NCBI RefSeq assembly: GCF_003931565.1
Contig: NZ_RRYI01000001.1
Span: 310,001-374,000, forward strand
Length of the DNA stretch: 64,000 bases
Reading direction: 5' to 3'
Source of the DNA: Caulobacter sp. 602-1
GTDB taxonomy: Bacteria > Pseudomonadota > Alphaproteobacteria > Caulobacterales > Caulobacteraceae
The notes below the pieces were generated by a model. That model saw only the letters and a program-made list of their open reading frames with translations, made no database searches and was not told the DNA's origin. A program made the translations under genes and the position numbers. Shown here piece by piece: positions 26,463 through 35,289 of this stretch; position 1 is the first letter of the stretch; each line of letters opens with the position of its first letter.

Positions 26463-28337
26463 TCACTCGGCGGCGAGGCGCGTCGGCCGGATCGGCGGCT
26501 TGGGAGGCTCCAAGCCGGTCTCGGCCAGGCAGTTACGGCGCAAGGTCTCCAGGTCGGGACCGTAGTTGAACACGCCCTGCTCGGCGGGACGCGCGGCGCG
26601 CATCCGGGATCTGAGCGCGGAGGTCGCGCTCGCGTCCAGTCCGCCGTCCGCGATCACCACGCCATAGCGGCGGGCGCCCTCGACCGTGACCAGGCCTTGC
26701 GTCACTTCCAGCGCCACAAGGGACGGATCGCGATCCAGGGGATCACCCCAGCCGCCACCGCCCCAGGTGATGAAATGTAGGCGGTCGCCGTCCTCGACCG
26801 GCACGTCCTCGACCTTGTTGCCGACGACGGTGGTCGTACCATCGGCCTTTTCCAGGAGCTTGCGCGCGCGAGCTCCCGGTTCGCCGCCGTTCACGCCCCA
26901 GGGCGGGATGAACCAGCGATCATCGTGGATGGCGATCGTGCCGGGCTCCAGGAACCGGTAGGTCATGTGGATGCCGTTGCCGCCTCGATGAAGACCGGGG
27001 CCGCCGGAGTCGGCCACGGTCTCGTAGCGTTCGATGACGAGCGGGAAGTAGCGCTCCAGGAACTCGTTGGGCACGTTGGTGAAGCCCGGCCAGAGCGAGT
27101 GGCCGTCCGGGCCGTCGCCGATGGGCCGGCCGGGGATGCCGCCGAACCCGATCTGGAAGAGCTGGAACCACCGCCCCTTGGCGTCGAAGCCCGAATAGAA
27201 GAGGTGCGGCGAGGACGAGAAGCCCGCCGCGGTCAGGAACTCGGGCGTCTTCTGGCCGAGCAGCCCTCCCAGGATGTCGAAGATGCGGCCGAGCGCGTGA
27301 GTGCGGCCTGAAAGCGCCGCGGGGAAGGCGGGCTTCAGCAGCGAGCCTTCCGGGATATGCACCTCGATCAGGTCGTAGAAGCCGTCGTTGAACAGGATCT
27401 GCGGGTCGAAGACCATGATCATGTAGATGCCGAAGAACATGCGCAGCATGTTCTCGTTGAGGAAGAAGTTGATAGAGGCCTGGCTCTGGGGATCGGTGCC
27501 GGAGAAGTCGAGCACGACCTTCTCGCCCACGCGCTGCATGGTGCAACGGATCTTGTAGGGCCCATAGCCGAGACCGTCGTCGCAGACATAGTCTTCAAAG
27601 CTGACCGCCTCCTCGCTGACTGAGGTCAGGATCAGCTGCTTCATGGCGCGGTAGTTGCGGGCCAGCAGCTCTTCGGTGGCGGACACATAGACGTCGTCGC
27701 CGAAACGCTCGGCGAGCTCGATCACCCGGCGCGAGGCCACGCGGCAAGCCGCGACCAGGGCGTTGAGATCCGCCGCGCACCAATCGGGCTTGCGGGTCTG
27801 GTGCATGACCAGGCGGATCAGGTCCTCGTTGTAGACCCCGGCTTTCCAGATCTTCACGGGCGGGATGCGGACACCCTCCTCGAAGATGGAGCGGGCGTCG
27901 ATCGGCATGGAGCCCACCACCTTGCCACCGATGTCGGACTGGTGGCCGAACATCGACGTGTAGGCGATCAGCCGGCCGTCTTTGAACACCGGCAGCAGCA
28001 CCAGCCAGTCGTTGGAATGACTGATCGCGCCGCCGACCGAGTAGGGGTCGGAGAGGAAGATCATGTCGCCGTCCTCGACCGTGCCCTCGAAGCCTTCGAG
28101 AAACGGGCCGATGTAGGAGCCGAACTGGCCCACGACCATGCGACCCTTGTGATCGGCGATCAGGGGGAAGGCGTCGCCTTGCTCGCGAATGCCGGGCGAC
28201 ATGGCCGTGCGCACCAGTGTGGCGTCCATCTCGACGCGGGCGTTGCGCAGGGCGTTCTCGATGACCTCGAGGGTCACCGGGTCGATGGCGATCTTCTCGA
28301 ACGGCGTCGAATTGCTCTGGATGATCGTGGCGGGCAT
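26463..28337 (-). CDS. hyuB: Hydantoinase / oxoprolinase beta subunit HyuB
   Basis: A 624-residue HyuB-family protein starting IDPVTLEVIENALRNARVEMD, with GIREQGDAFPLIADHKGRMV, DPYSVGGAISHSNDW, SGTDPQSQASINFFLNENM and HRGGNGIHMTYRFLEPG. The family forms complexes with HyuA that hydrolyse or carboxylate with ATP: N-methylhydantoinase, 5-oxoprolinase, acetone carboxylase and acetophenone carboxylase. It has a good GAGGAG ribosome site and follows hyuA by ten bases. No third (gamma) subunit is seen, which favours the hydantoinase/lactamase group over acetone carboxylase. An N-heterocycle ring-opening role suits the nearby NCS1 permease. Confidence 0.92.
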   Translation of the reverse strand: MPATIIQSNSTPFEKIAIDPVTLEVIENALRNARVEMDATLVRTAMSPGIREQGDAFPLIADHKGRMVVGQFGSYIGPFLEGFEGTVEDGDMIFLSDPYSVGGAISHSNDWLVLLPVFKDGRLIAYTSMFGHQSDIGGKVVGSMPIDARSIFEEGVRIPPVKIWKAGVYNEDLIRLVMHQTRKPDWCAADLNALVAACRVASRRVIELAERFGDDVYVSATEELLARNYRAMKQLILTSVSEEAVSFEDYVCDDGLGYGPYKIRCTMQRVGEKVVLDFSGTDPQSQASINFFLNENMLRMFFGIYMIMVFDPQILFNDGFYDLIEVHIPEGSLLKPAFPAALSGRTHALGRIFDILGGLLGQKTPEFLTAAGFSSSPHLFYSGFDAKGRWFQLFQIGFGGIPGRPIGDGPDGHSLWPGFTNVPNEFLERYFPLVIERYETVADSGGPGLHRGGNGIHMTYRFLEPGTIAIHDDRWFIPPWGVNGGEPGARARKLLEKADGTTTVVGNKVEDVPVEDGDRLHFITWGGGGWGDPLDRDPSLVALEVTQGLVTVEGARRYGVVIADGGLDASATSALRSRMRAARPAEQGVFNYGPDLETLRRNCLAETGLEPPKPPIRPTRLAAE

Positions 28338-28347
28338 GGTCTGCTCC

Positions 28348-30396
28348 TCAAGCCAGAGTGATCAGGATGTTGCCGATAGCGTCGACCGTGCCGACGCAGC
28401 CGAGCTCGATCAGGGTGGTGGAATCCATCTCGGTGACGATCGCCGGCCCCGGAATCACGTCGCCTTTGCAGAGCTTGGCGCGCTCATAGATCACAGCCGG
28501 GTGCATCCGCCCGTCGATCCAGAGCTCATGGTCGCGGATCTTGGCGGCGATGGGGTCGCCGGTCCCCTGAGGCGGCTCGGCCGCCGGAAGGTCCAGAGCG
28601 GTCCCGAGCGCCACGGCCCGCAGGTTCACGAGCTCGTGCGGGGTATCCATCTTGAAGGTGAAGAGCCGTTGGTGCTCCTCATCGAACCTCGAGGTCACGC
28701 CAGCCAGGCCATCGCGCCGCAAGGTCTCCGGATCAATGGCGAGCGGCACTTCGAAGGCCTGTCCCTCGTAGCGGACGTCGATCTCGAAGAGCGAGGTGAT
28801 CTCGGCCTCGGGCAGGCCGTCCGCCATGAGTTCGTCGCGGGTCTGGCGCGCCATCTCCTCGAGCAGGGCGATGACTTCCTCCGACGTCGTCTGGTCGAAT
28901 CGCCGCGAGAACGAGCGGGCGGTCTCGGTGCGCATCCGGGTGGTCGCGTCGCCAAGCGCGCAGAGCACCCCCGGGGAAACCGGCGAGATCGCCGGCCAAC
29001 TGCCCATCAGGCGGGCCACGGCGTTGACGTGCAAGGGACCCGCGCCGCCAAAGCCCATGAGGGCGAAATCGCGCGGATCATAGCCCTGCTGGACCGAGAT
29101 CATGCGCAGAGCGCCGAACATGTTCTCGTTGACGATGTCTATGATGCCGCGCGCGGCTTCATAGAGCCCGATGCCAAGCGCGTCGGCGATTGTCTGCACG
29201 GCGCGGATAGAGCCTTCGCGGTCGAGCTTGAAGGTCCCGCCGAGCAGGGCCTCGGGCAAATAGCCCAGAACGACATTGGCGTCGGTCACGGTCGGAAGGG
29301 TCCCGCCCTTGCCATAGGCCACCGGTCCGGGCACGGCGCCGGCCGATTGCGGGCCGACGCGAAGGGCCTTGGTCAGTTCGGGAACATAGGCGATGGAGCC
29401 GCCGCCGGCGCCGACGGTCTTCACGTCCAGAGCCGAGGCGCGGACCGAGAGGTGGCCGACCTCCGTCGTGCGGACGCGGCGCGCGTCCAGGTTCTCGATC
29501 AGGGCGACGTCCGTCGACGTCCCGCCGACATCCAAGGTGAGGATGTTGTGGATGCCAGCCTTCTTGCCGACCCAGAGCGCGCCGGTGACACCGCCCGCTG
29601 GGCCCGACATCAGGAGCGAGACCGGATGGTGCTCGGACTTCTCCGACGACATCAGGCCGCCGTCCGAACGCAGCAGGGAGAGCTTTCCGGCCACGCCCGC
29701 GTCGCGCAACTTCGTGCGCAGATTGCGGACATAGCGTCCGACGATGGGCCGGACGCTGGCGTTCGCCACCGTGGTGAGCGTGCGTTCGTATTCCTGCATC
29801 TCGGGCAGGACCTCGTGGCTCAGCGAGGTCGGGACATCGCCCATGATCTCGGCCGCCAGCTCGCCGACGCGCCTTTCGTGGGCCCCGTTCAGGTAAGCGT
29901 TCATCAGGGAGACCGTGATCGCTTCCACGCCCTGGGCCTTGAGACGTTCGAGCGCCGATCGTATTTCGGCGTCGTCGATGGGCTCGAGCTCGGCGCCGCG
30001 GGCGTCCATGCGACCGCCGATCTCGAAGGTGTCAACGAGGGCCGCGAGCGGCGAGGGCTTGTTCCACACCACCCAGCCGGCCAGGCCGCCGGGTACGAAG
30101 CTGCGCGCGATCTGCATGATCTGACGGTAGCCTCGGGTGACGATCAGGCCGACGCGGGCGCCCTTGCCTTCCAGCACCGCGTTGGTGGCGACGGTCGTGC
30201 CGTGCAGGAAAACCTCGATGTCGGCCGGCGCGACGCCCGCGGCCTCGCAGATGGCGGTTACGCCATTCAGGATTCCGATGGAGCTGTCGGCGGGCGTGGA
30301 TGGCGTCTTGTGCCGCCAGAACGCGCCGGTCCGCTCCTCGAGCAACAGCAGGTCCGTGAAGGTCCCGCCGACATCAACACCCAATCGATACGCCAT
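28348..30396 (-). CDS. hyuA: Hydantoinase / oxoprolinase alpha subunit HyuA
   Basis: A 682-residue ASKHA-type ATPase with the N-terminal phosphate loop YRLGVDVGGTFTDLLLLEE, GTTVATNAVLEGKGARVGLI, a central SGPAGGVTGALWVGKKAG, LDVGGTSTDVALIE and FGGAGPLHVNAVARLM. It phosphorylates an amide or ketone oxygen at ATP expense to enable ring opening or carboxylation with HyuB. It is preceded by an AGCAG/GGGAGC ribosome site and by a stable hairpin that separates it from the alcohol dehydrogenase gene. Substrate is not determinable from sequence; candidates are cyclic ureides, lactams or pyrrolinones. Confidence 0.93.
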   Translation of the reverse strand: MAYRLGVDVGGTFTDLLLLEERTGAFWRHKTPSTPADSSIGILNGVTAICEAAGVAPADIEVFLHGTTVATNAVLEGKGARVGLIVTRGYRQIMQIARSFVPGGLAGWVVWNKPSPLAALVDTFEIGGRMDARGAELEPIDDAEIRSALERLKAQGVEAITVSLMNAYLNGAHERRVGELAAEIMGDVPTSLSHEVLPEMQEYERTLTTVANASVRPIVGRYVRNLRTKLRDAGVAGKLSLLRSDGGLMSSEKSEHHPVSLLMSGPAGGVTGALWVGKKAGIHNILTLDVGGTSTDVALIENLDARRVRTTEVGHLSVRASALDVKTVGAGGGSIAYVPELTKALRVGPQSAGAVPGPVAYGKGGTLPTVTDANVVLGYLPEALLGGTFKLDREGSIRAVQTIADALGIGLYEAARGIIDIVNENMFGALRMISVQQGYDPRDFALMGFGGAGPLHVNAVARLMGSWPAISPVSPGVLCALGDATTRMRTETARSFSRRFDQTTSEEVIALLEEMARQTRDELMADGLPEAEITSLFEIDVRYEGQAFEVPLAIDPETLRRDGLAGVTSRFDEEHQRLFTFKMDTPHELVNLRAVALGTALDLPAAEPPQGTGDPIAAKIRDHELWIDGRMHPAVIYERAKLCKGDVIPGPAIVTEMDSTTLIELGCVGTVDAIGNILITLA

Positions 30397-30412
30397 TCTG
30401 ATCTGCTCCCGA

Positions 30413-30432
30413 GGGCGGGGTCGCCCCCGCCC
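30413..30432. other. GC-rich hairpin between alcohol dehydrogenase and hyuA
   Basis: GGGCGGGG (30413-30420) pairs with CCCCGCCC (30425-30432) over a short loop in the 59-base gap. There is no T-run on either side, so it is probably an mRNA-stability or processing element that sets the ratio of hyuAB to upstream genes, rather than a full terminator. Confidence 0.6.
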
Positions 30433-30455
30433 TTTCGATCTGTCGGTTCGACGCC

Positions 30456-31613
30456 TCAGAGCGCCTTGAGATAGAGATCCACGGCGTCCTGGTGGCTGAC
30501 GTCGCGGGGGTTGTTCACGAGCAGGCGCGAGACCTTCATGGCGTCGGTCGCCATGCGCTCGATGTCCTGGCGCCGGACGCCGACTTGGGTCAGGCGCTGC
30601 TCCATGGGCATGTCGGCGACCAGCTGGCGCATGGCGGCGACGAAGCCCGCGGCGGCGGCCTCGGTGGTGGCGCCCGCGGCTCGCGGAGCGACCACGCGGC
30701 AGAGCTCGGCGTAGTGCGCCTGGGCCGCCTCCTGGTTGAACGCCAGCACCGGCGACAGTACCAGCGCGTTGCTCAGGCCATGCGGCACATGGAACAGGCC
30801 GCCGATGGGGTAGGCGAGCGCATGGACCGCGCCCACCGGTGCGTTTGCGAAAGCCATGCCGGCCAGAAGCGAGCCTTGCAGCATGGCGCGGCGGGCGACG
30901 ACATCGCGCCCGTCGGCCACGGCGGCGCGGATCGAGCCCGACAGCAGTTCCAACGCCTTCAGCGCCAGGCTGTCGGAGACCGGATTCTTCTTGATGCGGC
31001 TGGTATAGCCCTCGATGGCGTGGACCATGGCGTCGATGCCGGTCATGGCCGTGATGCGGGGCGGAAGGCCAAACGTCAGGGTCGCGTCCAGGACGGCGAT
31101 GTCGGGATAGAGCAGGCGGGAAACGACGCCGACCTTCTGATCGTCCGGCGTGGTGACGATGGCGATGGAGGTGACTTCCGAGCCGGTGCCCGCGGTGGTC
31201 GGAACCTGGATCAGCGGCAGGCGCGGGCCGCGCGCCCGTTCCACGCCATAGGCCTGCGTCAGGGTCTGGCCGCCGAGGCCCGCCAGCAGGGCGACCAGCT
31301 TGGCGGTGTCCATCGAGCTGCCGCCGCCGAGACCTATCACGCCGTCGGTGTCGCGAGCCCTGGCGAACCGCGCGGCGGCCTCGATCGAGGCTTCTGGCGG
31401 GTCGGCGAGCACATCGCGGAACAGCTCGACGGGCAAACCCGCAGCCTTGAAGCTGTCAAGCGCGTCGTCCAGGACGCCAAGCTCAAACAGTCCGCGGTCG
31501 GTGACGATCAGTGGCCGCTTGATCCCGAGCTCGGCGGCGAGCTGGCCGAGCCTGCCGCTGGCGCCGTCCTCACAGAGGATGCGTGGGGTGGTCTCGAAGG
31601 TGAAGCCGGTCAC
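30456..31613 (-). CDS. Iron-containing (group III) alcohol dehydrogenase
   Basis: A 385-residue Fe-ADH. It has GLGGGSSMDTAKLVALL (nucleotide binding), QVPTTAGTGSEVTSIAIV, the metal-ligand region MTGIDAMVHAIEGYTS and VHALAYPIGGLFHVPHGLSNALVL with conserved His residues. The GTG start overlaps the stop of the lyase gene (GTGA). Family members include 4-hydroxybutyrate dehydrogenase and maleylacetate reductase. Pairing with a succinate-semialdehyde-type dehydrogenase in the same operon suggests a 4-hydroxybutyrate or similar hydroxy-acid oxidation route, but this is inferred. Confidence 0.92.
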   Translation of the reverse strand: MTGFTFETTPRILCEDGASGRLGQLAAELGIKRPLIVTDRGLFELGVLDDALDSFKAAGLPVELFRDVLADPPEASIEAAARFARARDTDGVIGLGGGSSMDTAKLVALLAGLGGQTLTQAYGVERARGPRLPLIQVPTTAGTGSEVTSIAIVTTPDDQKVGVVSRLLYPDIAVLDATLTFGLPPRITAMTGIDAMVHAIEGYTSRIKKNPVSDSLALKALELLSGSIRAAVADGRDVVARRAMLQGSLLAGMAFANAPVGAVHALAYPIGGLFHVPHGLSNALVLSPVLAFNQEAAQAHYAELCRVVAPRAAGATTEAAAAGFVAAMRQLVADMPMEQRLTQVGVRRQDIERMATDAMKVSRLLVNNPRDVSHQDAVDLYLKAL

Positions 31614-32479
31614 GCCTGTCCCCCCCACTTGCGTTCGAAGGCCCAGACCTCCTCGAAGCCGATCAGGCCGCAGAACTCCTTGAAGTCGAACATCGGGGTC
31701 GCCGGGTCGGCGCTGACGCCCGTGGTCTTCAGCTTGACGAGCGCCGCTTCCATCGCGGCGGCGCCGACCAGGCTCGTCATCGAGGGGTAGATGGCGAAGG
31801 CGTAGCCAATGTCCTTCAGCACCTGGGCCGGCAGGATCGGGGTGACTCCGCCATCGGCCATGTTCGCCATCATCGGCGCATCGATGGTCTCGCAGGCCCG
31901 GCGCATCTCCTCTTCGCTTTGGGGCGCCTCGAAGAAGATGACGTCGGCGCCGGCCTTCCGGTAGGCCTCGGCGCGCTTCAGGGCCTTGTCCATACCCTCG
32001 CTCGCCCGCGCGTCGGTGCGTGCGATGATCAGACAGTTCTGCTTGTCCTCGCGGGCATCCACGGCGACCCGGATCTTGTCGACCATGTCCTCGAGCGAGA
32101 TCACCCGCTTGAAGGGGGTGTGGCCGCACTTCTTAGGGAATTCCTGGTCTTCCAGCTGGATCGCGGTGACGCCGGCGGACTCGTAGCCGCGTACGGTGTG
32201 ATGCACATTAAGCAGGCCGCCGTAGCCAGTGTCGGCGTCGGCGATGACCGCGCCGGTCGACGAGCGGACCACGGTCGCCATGCGGTCGAGCATCTGGCTG
32301 TAGGTGGCGATGCCCGCGTCGGGCAGACCATAGGCCGAGGCCGTCAGCCAGTAGCCCGTGCCATAGACCACCTCGAAGCCGACCTTCCGACAGATGGCGG
32401 CGGTAATCATGTCCTGCACGCCCGGCGCGACGAAGAACTCCTTAAGGTCGAGCTTCCGCCGGATGATGGGATCGGCCAT
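31610..32479 (-). CDS. Isocitrate lyase/PEP mutase superfamily lyase 1
   Basis: A 289-residue member of the 2-methylisocitrate / 2,3-dimethylmalate lyase group. It has the metal-binding VIADADTGYGG (D81, D83), AIQLEDQEFPKKCGH with catalytic Cys118, IARTDARASEGMD and FFEAPQSEEEMRR. The motif set predicts retro-Claisen-type cleavage of a 2-hydroxy-dicarboxylate into a 2-oxoacid and a carboxylate. An ATG with AGGG spacing places the start at 32479; a TTG lies five codons upstream. It lies after leuD1 with a 130-base gap, so a hydratase-then-lyase pair is implied. Confidence 0.9.
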   Translation of the reverse strand: MADPIIRRKLDLKEFFVAPGVQDMITAAICRKVGFEVVYGTGYWLTASAYGLPDAGIATYSQMLDRMATVVRSSTGAVIADADTGYGGLLNVHHTVRGYESAGVTAIQLEDQEFPKKCGHTPFKRVISLEDMVDKIRVAVDAREDKQNCLIIARTDARASEGMDKALKRAEAYRKAGADVIFFEAPQSEEEMRRACETIDAPMMANMADGGVTPILPAQVLKDIGYAFAIYPSMTSLVGAAAMEAALVKLKTTGVSADPATPMFDFKEFCGLIGFEEVWAFERKWGGQA

Positions 32480-32609
32480 CTGACAACCCTGCAACGAGGC
32501 GCCGCGCGAAGTCCGCGACGTCGCGAGACTTAGGCCAGTGGCTGGAATTCGCTCGGACGGAGGCGAGACTATCCGCGATGCGGACAGCCCGGATACGCGC
32601 GCCCCGCGA

Positions 32610-33227
32610 TCACTCGTCCGCGTAGAGCCAGGAGGACCGCCTCCTCTGCGCGTCTTCGAAGGCGGCGATGGATTGGCCGCGCGTCTGCGAGATCGTGGCG
32701 ATTTCGTCCCAACCGTTCAGCAGGGCCTCCCGCCGCCAGCCGTCCACCCGGAAGGCGATGACCCCGCCGTCGGCGGTGCGGATCTCCTGGTGTTCGAGGT
32801 CCACGTCCAGAGATTCTCCCGCCGAGGCGCGGGTCGTCAGGTCGGCGCGCTGTCCGGGCGTGACCATCACCGGCAGCAGGCCGTTCTTGAAGCAGTTCGA
32901 ATAGAAGATGTCGCCGAAGCTGTCGGCGATGACGCACCTCACACCGAGATCGGCCAGGGCCCAGACCGCGTGTTCGCGGCTGGAGCCGCAGCCGAAGTTC
33001 GATCCGGAGACGATGATCTGGGCGCCCCGGAAGGCGGGTTGGTTGAGCGGGAAGTCGGCCTTTTCGGTCTTGCCGTCGGCCTCGTAGCGCCGCTCGAAGA
33101 AGGCGTATCGACCCAGGCCGGTCTTGCTGGTCAGCAGCAGGTAACGGGCAGGGAAGATGATGTCGGTGTCGATATCGCGCTCGGGCAAGGGCGCGGCGAT
33201 CGAGGCGATGCTGACGAACGGCTCCAT
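32610..33227 (-). CDS. LeuD-like hydratase small subunit 1
   Basis: A 205-residue swivel-domain subunit of the bacterial isopropylmalate isomerase type. It has RDIDTDIIFPARYL, the cluster-adjacent GSNFGCGSSREHAVWAL and FYSNCFKNGLLPV. It starts two bases after its large subunit. The family adds or removes water on 2-substituted maleate/malate acids: LeuD itself, and maleate or dialkylmaleate hydratases such as HbzJ and DmdB. The catabolic neighbours make a role in leucine synthesis unlikely, though a true leuD cannot be excluded. Confidence 0.88.
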   Translation of the reverse strand: MEPFVSIASIAAPLPERDIDTDIIFPARYLLLTSKTGLGRYAFFERRYEADGKTEKADFPLNQPAFRGAQIIVSGSNFGCGSSREHAVWALADLGVRCVIADSFGDIFYSNCFKNGLLPVMVTPGQRADLTTRASAGESLDVDLEHQEIRTADGGVIAFRVDGWRREALLNGWDEIATISQTRGQSIAAFEDAQRRRSSWLYADE

Positions 33228-33229
33228 GG

Positions 33230-34639
33230 TCAGCCGATCTCCCGCACGTCGACGATATGCCCGGCGATCGCCGCTGCGGCGACCATCATCGGGCTCATCA
33301 GGTGCGTGCGCGCGCCCGGGCCTTGCCGCCCCTCGAAGTTGCGATTGGAGGTCGAGGCGCTGCGCTGGCCCGGCGCGAGGCGGTCGTTGTTCATGGCCAC
33401 GCAAAGGGAGCAGCCGGCGTCGCGCCATTCGAAGCCGGCTTGGCGGAAGATCAGGTCAAGCCCCTCGGCCTCGGCCTGGCGCTTGATCGTGCTTGAGCCC
33501 GGGACGACCAGGGCCGTGACGTGCTTGGCCACGCGCTTTCCCGCCACGATCTCGGCGGCCGCCCGAAGGTCCTCGAGGCGGCTGTTCGTGCACGACCCGA
33601 TGAAGGCGTAGTCGATGGAGATATCCTGCAGCGCGGTGTCGGGCGTCAGGCCCATATAGGCGAGCGACTTCAGGAGGCTTTCTCGCTCCGGCGCGCTGGC
33701 GGCGTTGTCGGGATGGGGCGTCCGGCCAGTGACTGGCAGCACCAGGTCGGGTCTGGCGCCCCAGGTGACTTGCGGCGCCAGCGCGCCGGCGTCGATCTCC
33801 AGCACCCGGTCGAAGCGCGCCCGCGTGTCACTGGGAAGCGTGCGCCAATAGGCGACGGCCTCGTCCCACAGCGGGCCCTTGGGCGCGAAGGGACGGCCTT
33901 CAAGGAAGGCGAAGGTGGTCTCGTCGGGCGCGACCATGCCGATGCGGGAGCCGGCCTCGATCGTCATGTTGCAAAGGGTCATGCGGGCGGCCATCGACAT
34001 GGCCGAGATGGCCGCGCCCATGTACTCGATCGCGTAACCGGACCCGCCGCCCGCGCCGATGCGGCCCACCGCGGCCATGGCCAAGTCCTTGGCCGAGATG
34101 CCCCGACCCAGCGTTCCTGTAGCCCTGAGCGCCATGTTGCGAGACCTGGACTGGCGAAGCGTCTGCGTGGCCAGCACGCATTCGATCTCGGAGGTGCCAA
34201 CGCCGAAGGCCAGTGTTCCGAAGGCGCCATGCGTGGCCGTGTGGCTGTCGCCGCAGACCAGAGTCATGCCCGGCTGGGTGAAGCCCTGCTCGGGCCCAAC
34301 GACGTGGACGATTCCCTGGCGCGGGCTTCTGGAGCCATAGAGGGTGATCCCGTGGGCGGTCGCGTTGTTCTCAAGCAGCGCGATCTGGGAGCGCGCGAGA
34401 GGATCGGCGACCGGCTTGTCTCGGTCCTTGGTGGGGATGGCGTGGTCGACGGTGGCGAGTTGCGCCTTGGGGCGACGAACGCTCGCGCCGCGCGCCTCCA
34501 GGCCGGCGAAGGCCACGGGGCTGGAGACCTCATGAAGGATCTGGCGATCGATATAGAGCAGGCAGACGCCGTCACCCTCGTCGGCCACGACGTGGTCATC
34601 CCAGAGTTTGTCGTAGAGCGTCTTCGCCGGGGCCGACAT
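33230..34639 (-). CDS. LeuC-like aconitase-family hydratase large subunit 1
   Basis: A 469-residue aconitase-superfamily protein of the long bacterial LeuC type. It has [33 protein letters not shown], then the Fe-S cysteines in [17 protein letters not shown] and [13 protein letters not shown], and [16 protein letters not shown]. It needs a [4Fe-4S] cluster. It starts directly after the stop of an isochorismatase-fold gene. Placed between two amidase-like hydrolases and a dimethylmalate-lyase-like gene, it is best read as hydrating a maleate-type product. Confidence 0.9.
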   Translation of the reverse strand: MSAPAKTLYDKLWDDHVVADEGDGVCLLYIDRQILHEVSSPVAFAGLEARGASVRRPKAQLATVDHAIPTKDRDKPVADPLARSQIALLENNATAHGITLYGSRSPRQGIVHVVGPEQGFTQPGMTLVCGDSHTATHGAFGTLAFGVGTSEIECVLATQTLRQSRSRNMALRATGTLGRGISAKDLAMAAVGRIGAGGGSGYAIEYMGAAISAMSMAARMTLCNMTIEAGSRIGMVAPDETTFAFLEGRPFAPKGPLWDEAVAYWRTLPSDTRARFDRVLEIDAGALAPQVTWGARPDLVLPVTGRTPHPDNAASAPERESLLKSLAYMGLTPDTALQDISIDYAFIGSCTNSRLEDLRAAAEIVAGKRVAKHVTALVVPGSSTIKRQAEAEGLDLIFRQAGFEWRDAGCSLCVAMNNDRLAPGQRSASTSNRNFEGRQGPGARTHLMSPMMVAAAAIAGHIVDVREIG

Positions 34640-35272
34640 TCAGGTCTCTCCAATCAGCGCGATCGCCTCGCGCTCGGTGACCACCTCGCCGTACTTGGCC
34701 CGCAGGTCGAACAGGTTGGCCTCGTGCGGCGCGCGGTGACGGTCGCCGCAGGCGTCGCTGACGACGAAGGGCGCGAACCCATGCTGCATGGCGTCCAGAG
34801 CGGTGGCGCGGACGCAGCCGGACGTGGAAAACCCGGTGATGAGCAGGCAGTCGACCCTCATGGTGGTGAGGGTTGCCGCGAGCGAGGTGCCGAAGAAGGC
34901 CGAGGCGTACTGCTTCGAGACGACGGTTTCGGTCGGCAGCGGCTGAAGGCTGGCTGGGAAGGCGCCGGCGGCCGAACCGCGATCGAACAGCTTCAGCGCC
35001 GGAATCTTGCGGTAGAACAGGCCGCCGTCGGCCCCGCCAGGCTGATAGACGACATTGGTGAAGATCACCGGCACGCCCGCGGCGCGAGCTGCGGCGACCA
35101 ACCGTTCATTGCTGGCCAGCGCCGTCTCGAAGGCCGGATCGTAGAGCGGCGATCCAGGTGTCAGATAGGCGACGACCACGTCGACGATCAGCAGCGCGGG
35201 GCGCTCGCCGAAGGGCAAGGCGCCGTCGAAGGCGACGGCGTAGTTCGCATCGAGGTCTTCGTGACCGGTCAT
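34640..35272 (-). CDS. Isochorismatase-fold amidohydrolase (maleamate amidase-like) A
   Basis: A 210-residue cysteine hydrolase with the triad D31 (LLIVDVVVAYL), K120 (VVSKQYASAFFGT) and C153 (GFSTSGCVRATALDAM). The TSGCVRA motif and the HEANLFDLRAKYGEV end match N-carbamoylsarcosine amidases and maleamate amidohydrolases (NicF). It would hydrolyse a half-amide or ureido acid to ammonia and a carboxylate. The start follows a GGAAGAG site. It sits between hydrolase B (17-base gap) and leuC1. Confidence 0.9.
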   Translation of the reverse strand: MTGHEDLDANYAVAFDGALPFGERPALLIVDVVVAYLTPGSPLYDPAFETALASNERLVAAARAAGVPVIFTNVVYQPGGADGGLFYRKIPALKLFDRGSAAGAFPASLQPLPTETVVSKQYASAFFGTSLAATLTTMRVDCLLITGFSTSGCVRATALDAMQHGFAPFVVSDACGDRHRAPHEANLFDLRAKYGEVVTEREAIALIGET

Positions 35273-35289
35273 GGTCGCCGCTCTTCCGA

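Noticed and set aside
26463..30396. Acetone carboxylase
   Set aside because: HyuA/HyuB family members are present, but no gamma subunit gene accompanies them and the neighbours are N-compound hydrolases.
28189..30474. Long + strand open frame opposite hyuA
   Set aside because: Shadow of hyuA; no recognisable domain and no ribosome site.
32610..34639. Leucine biosynthesis leuCD
   Set aside because: No leuA or leuB nearby, and the genes share an operon with amidase-like hydrolases; kept as an alternative only.
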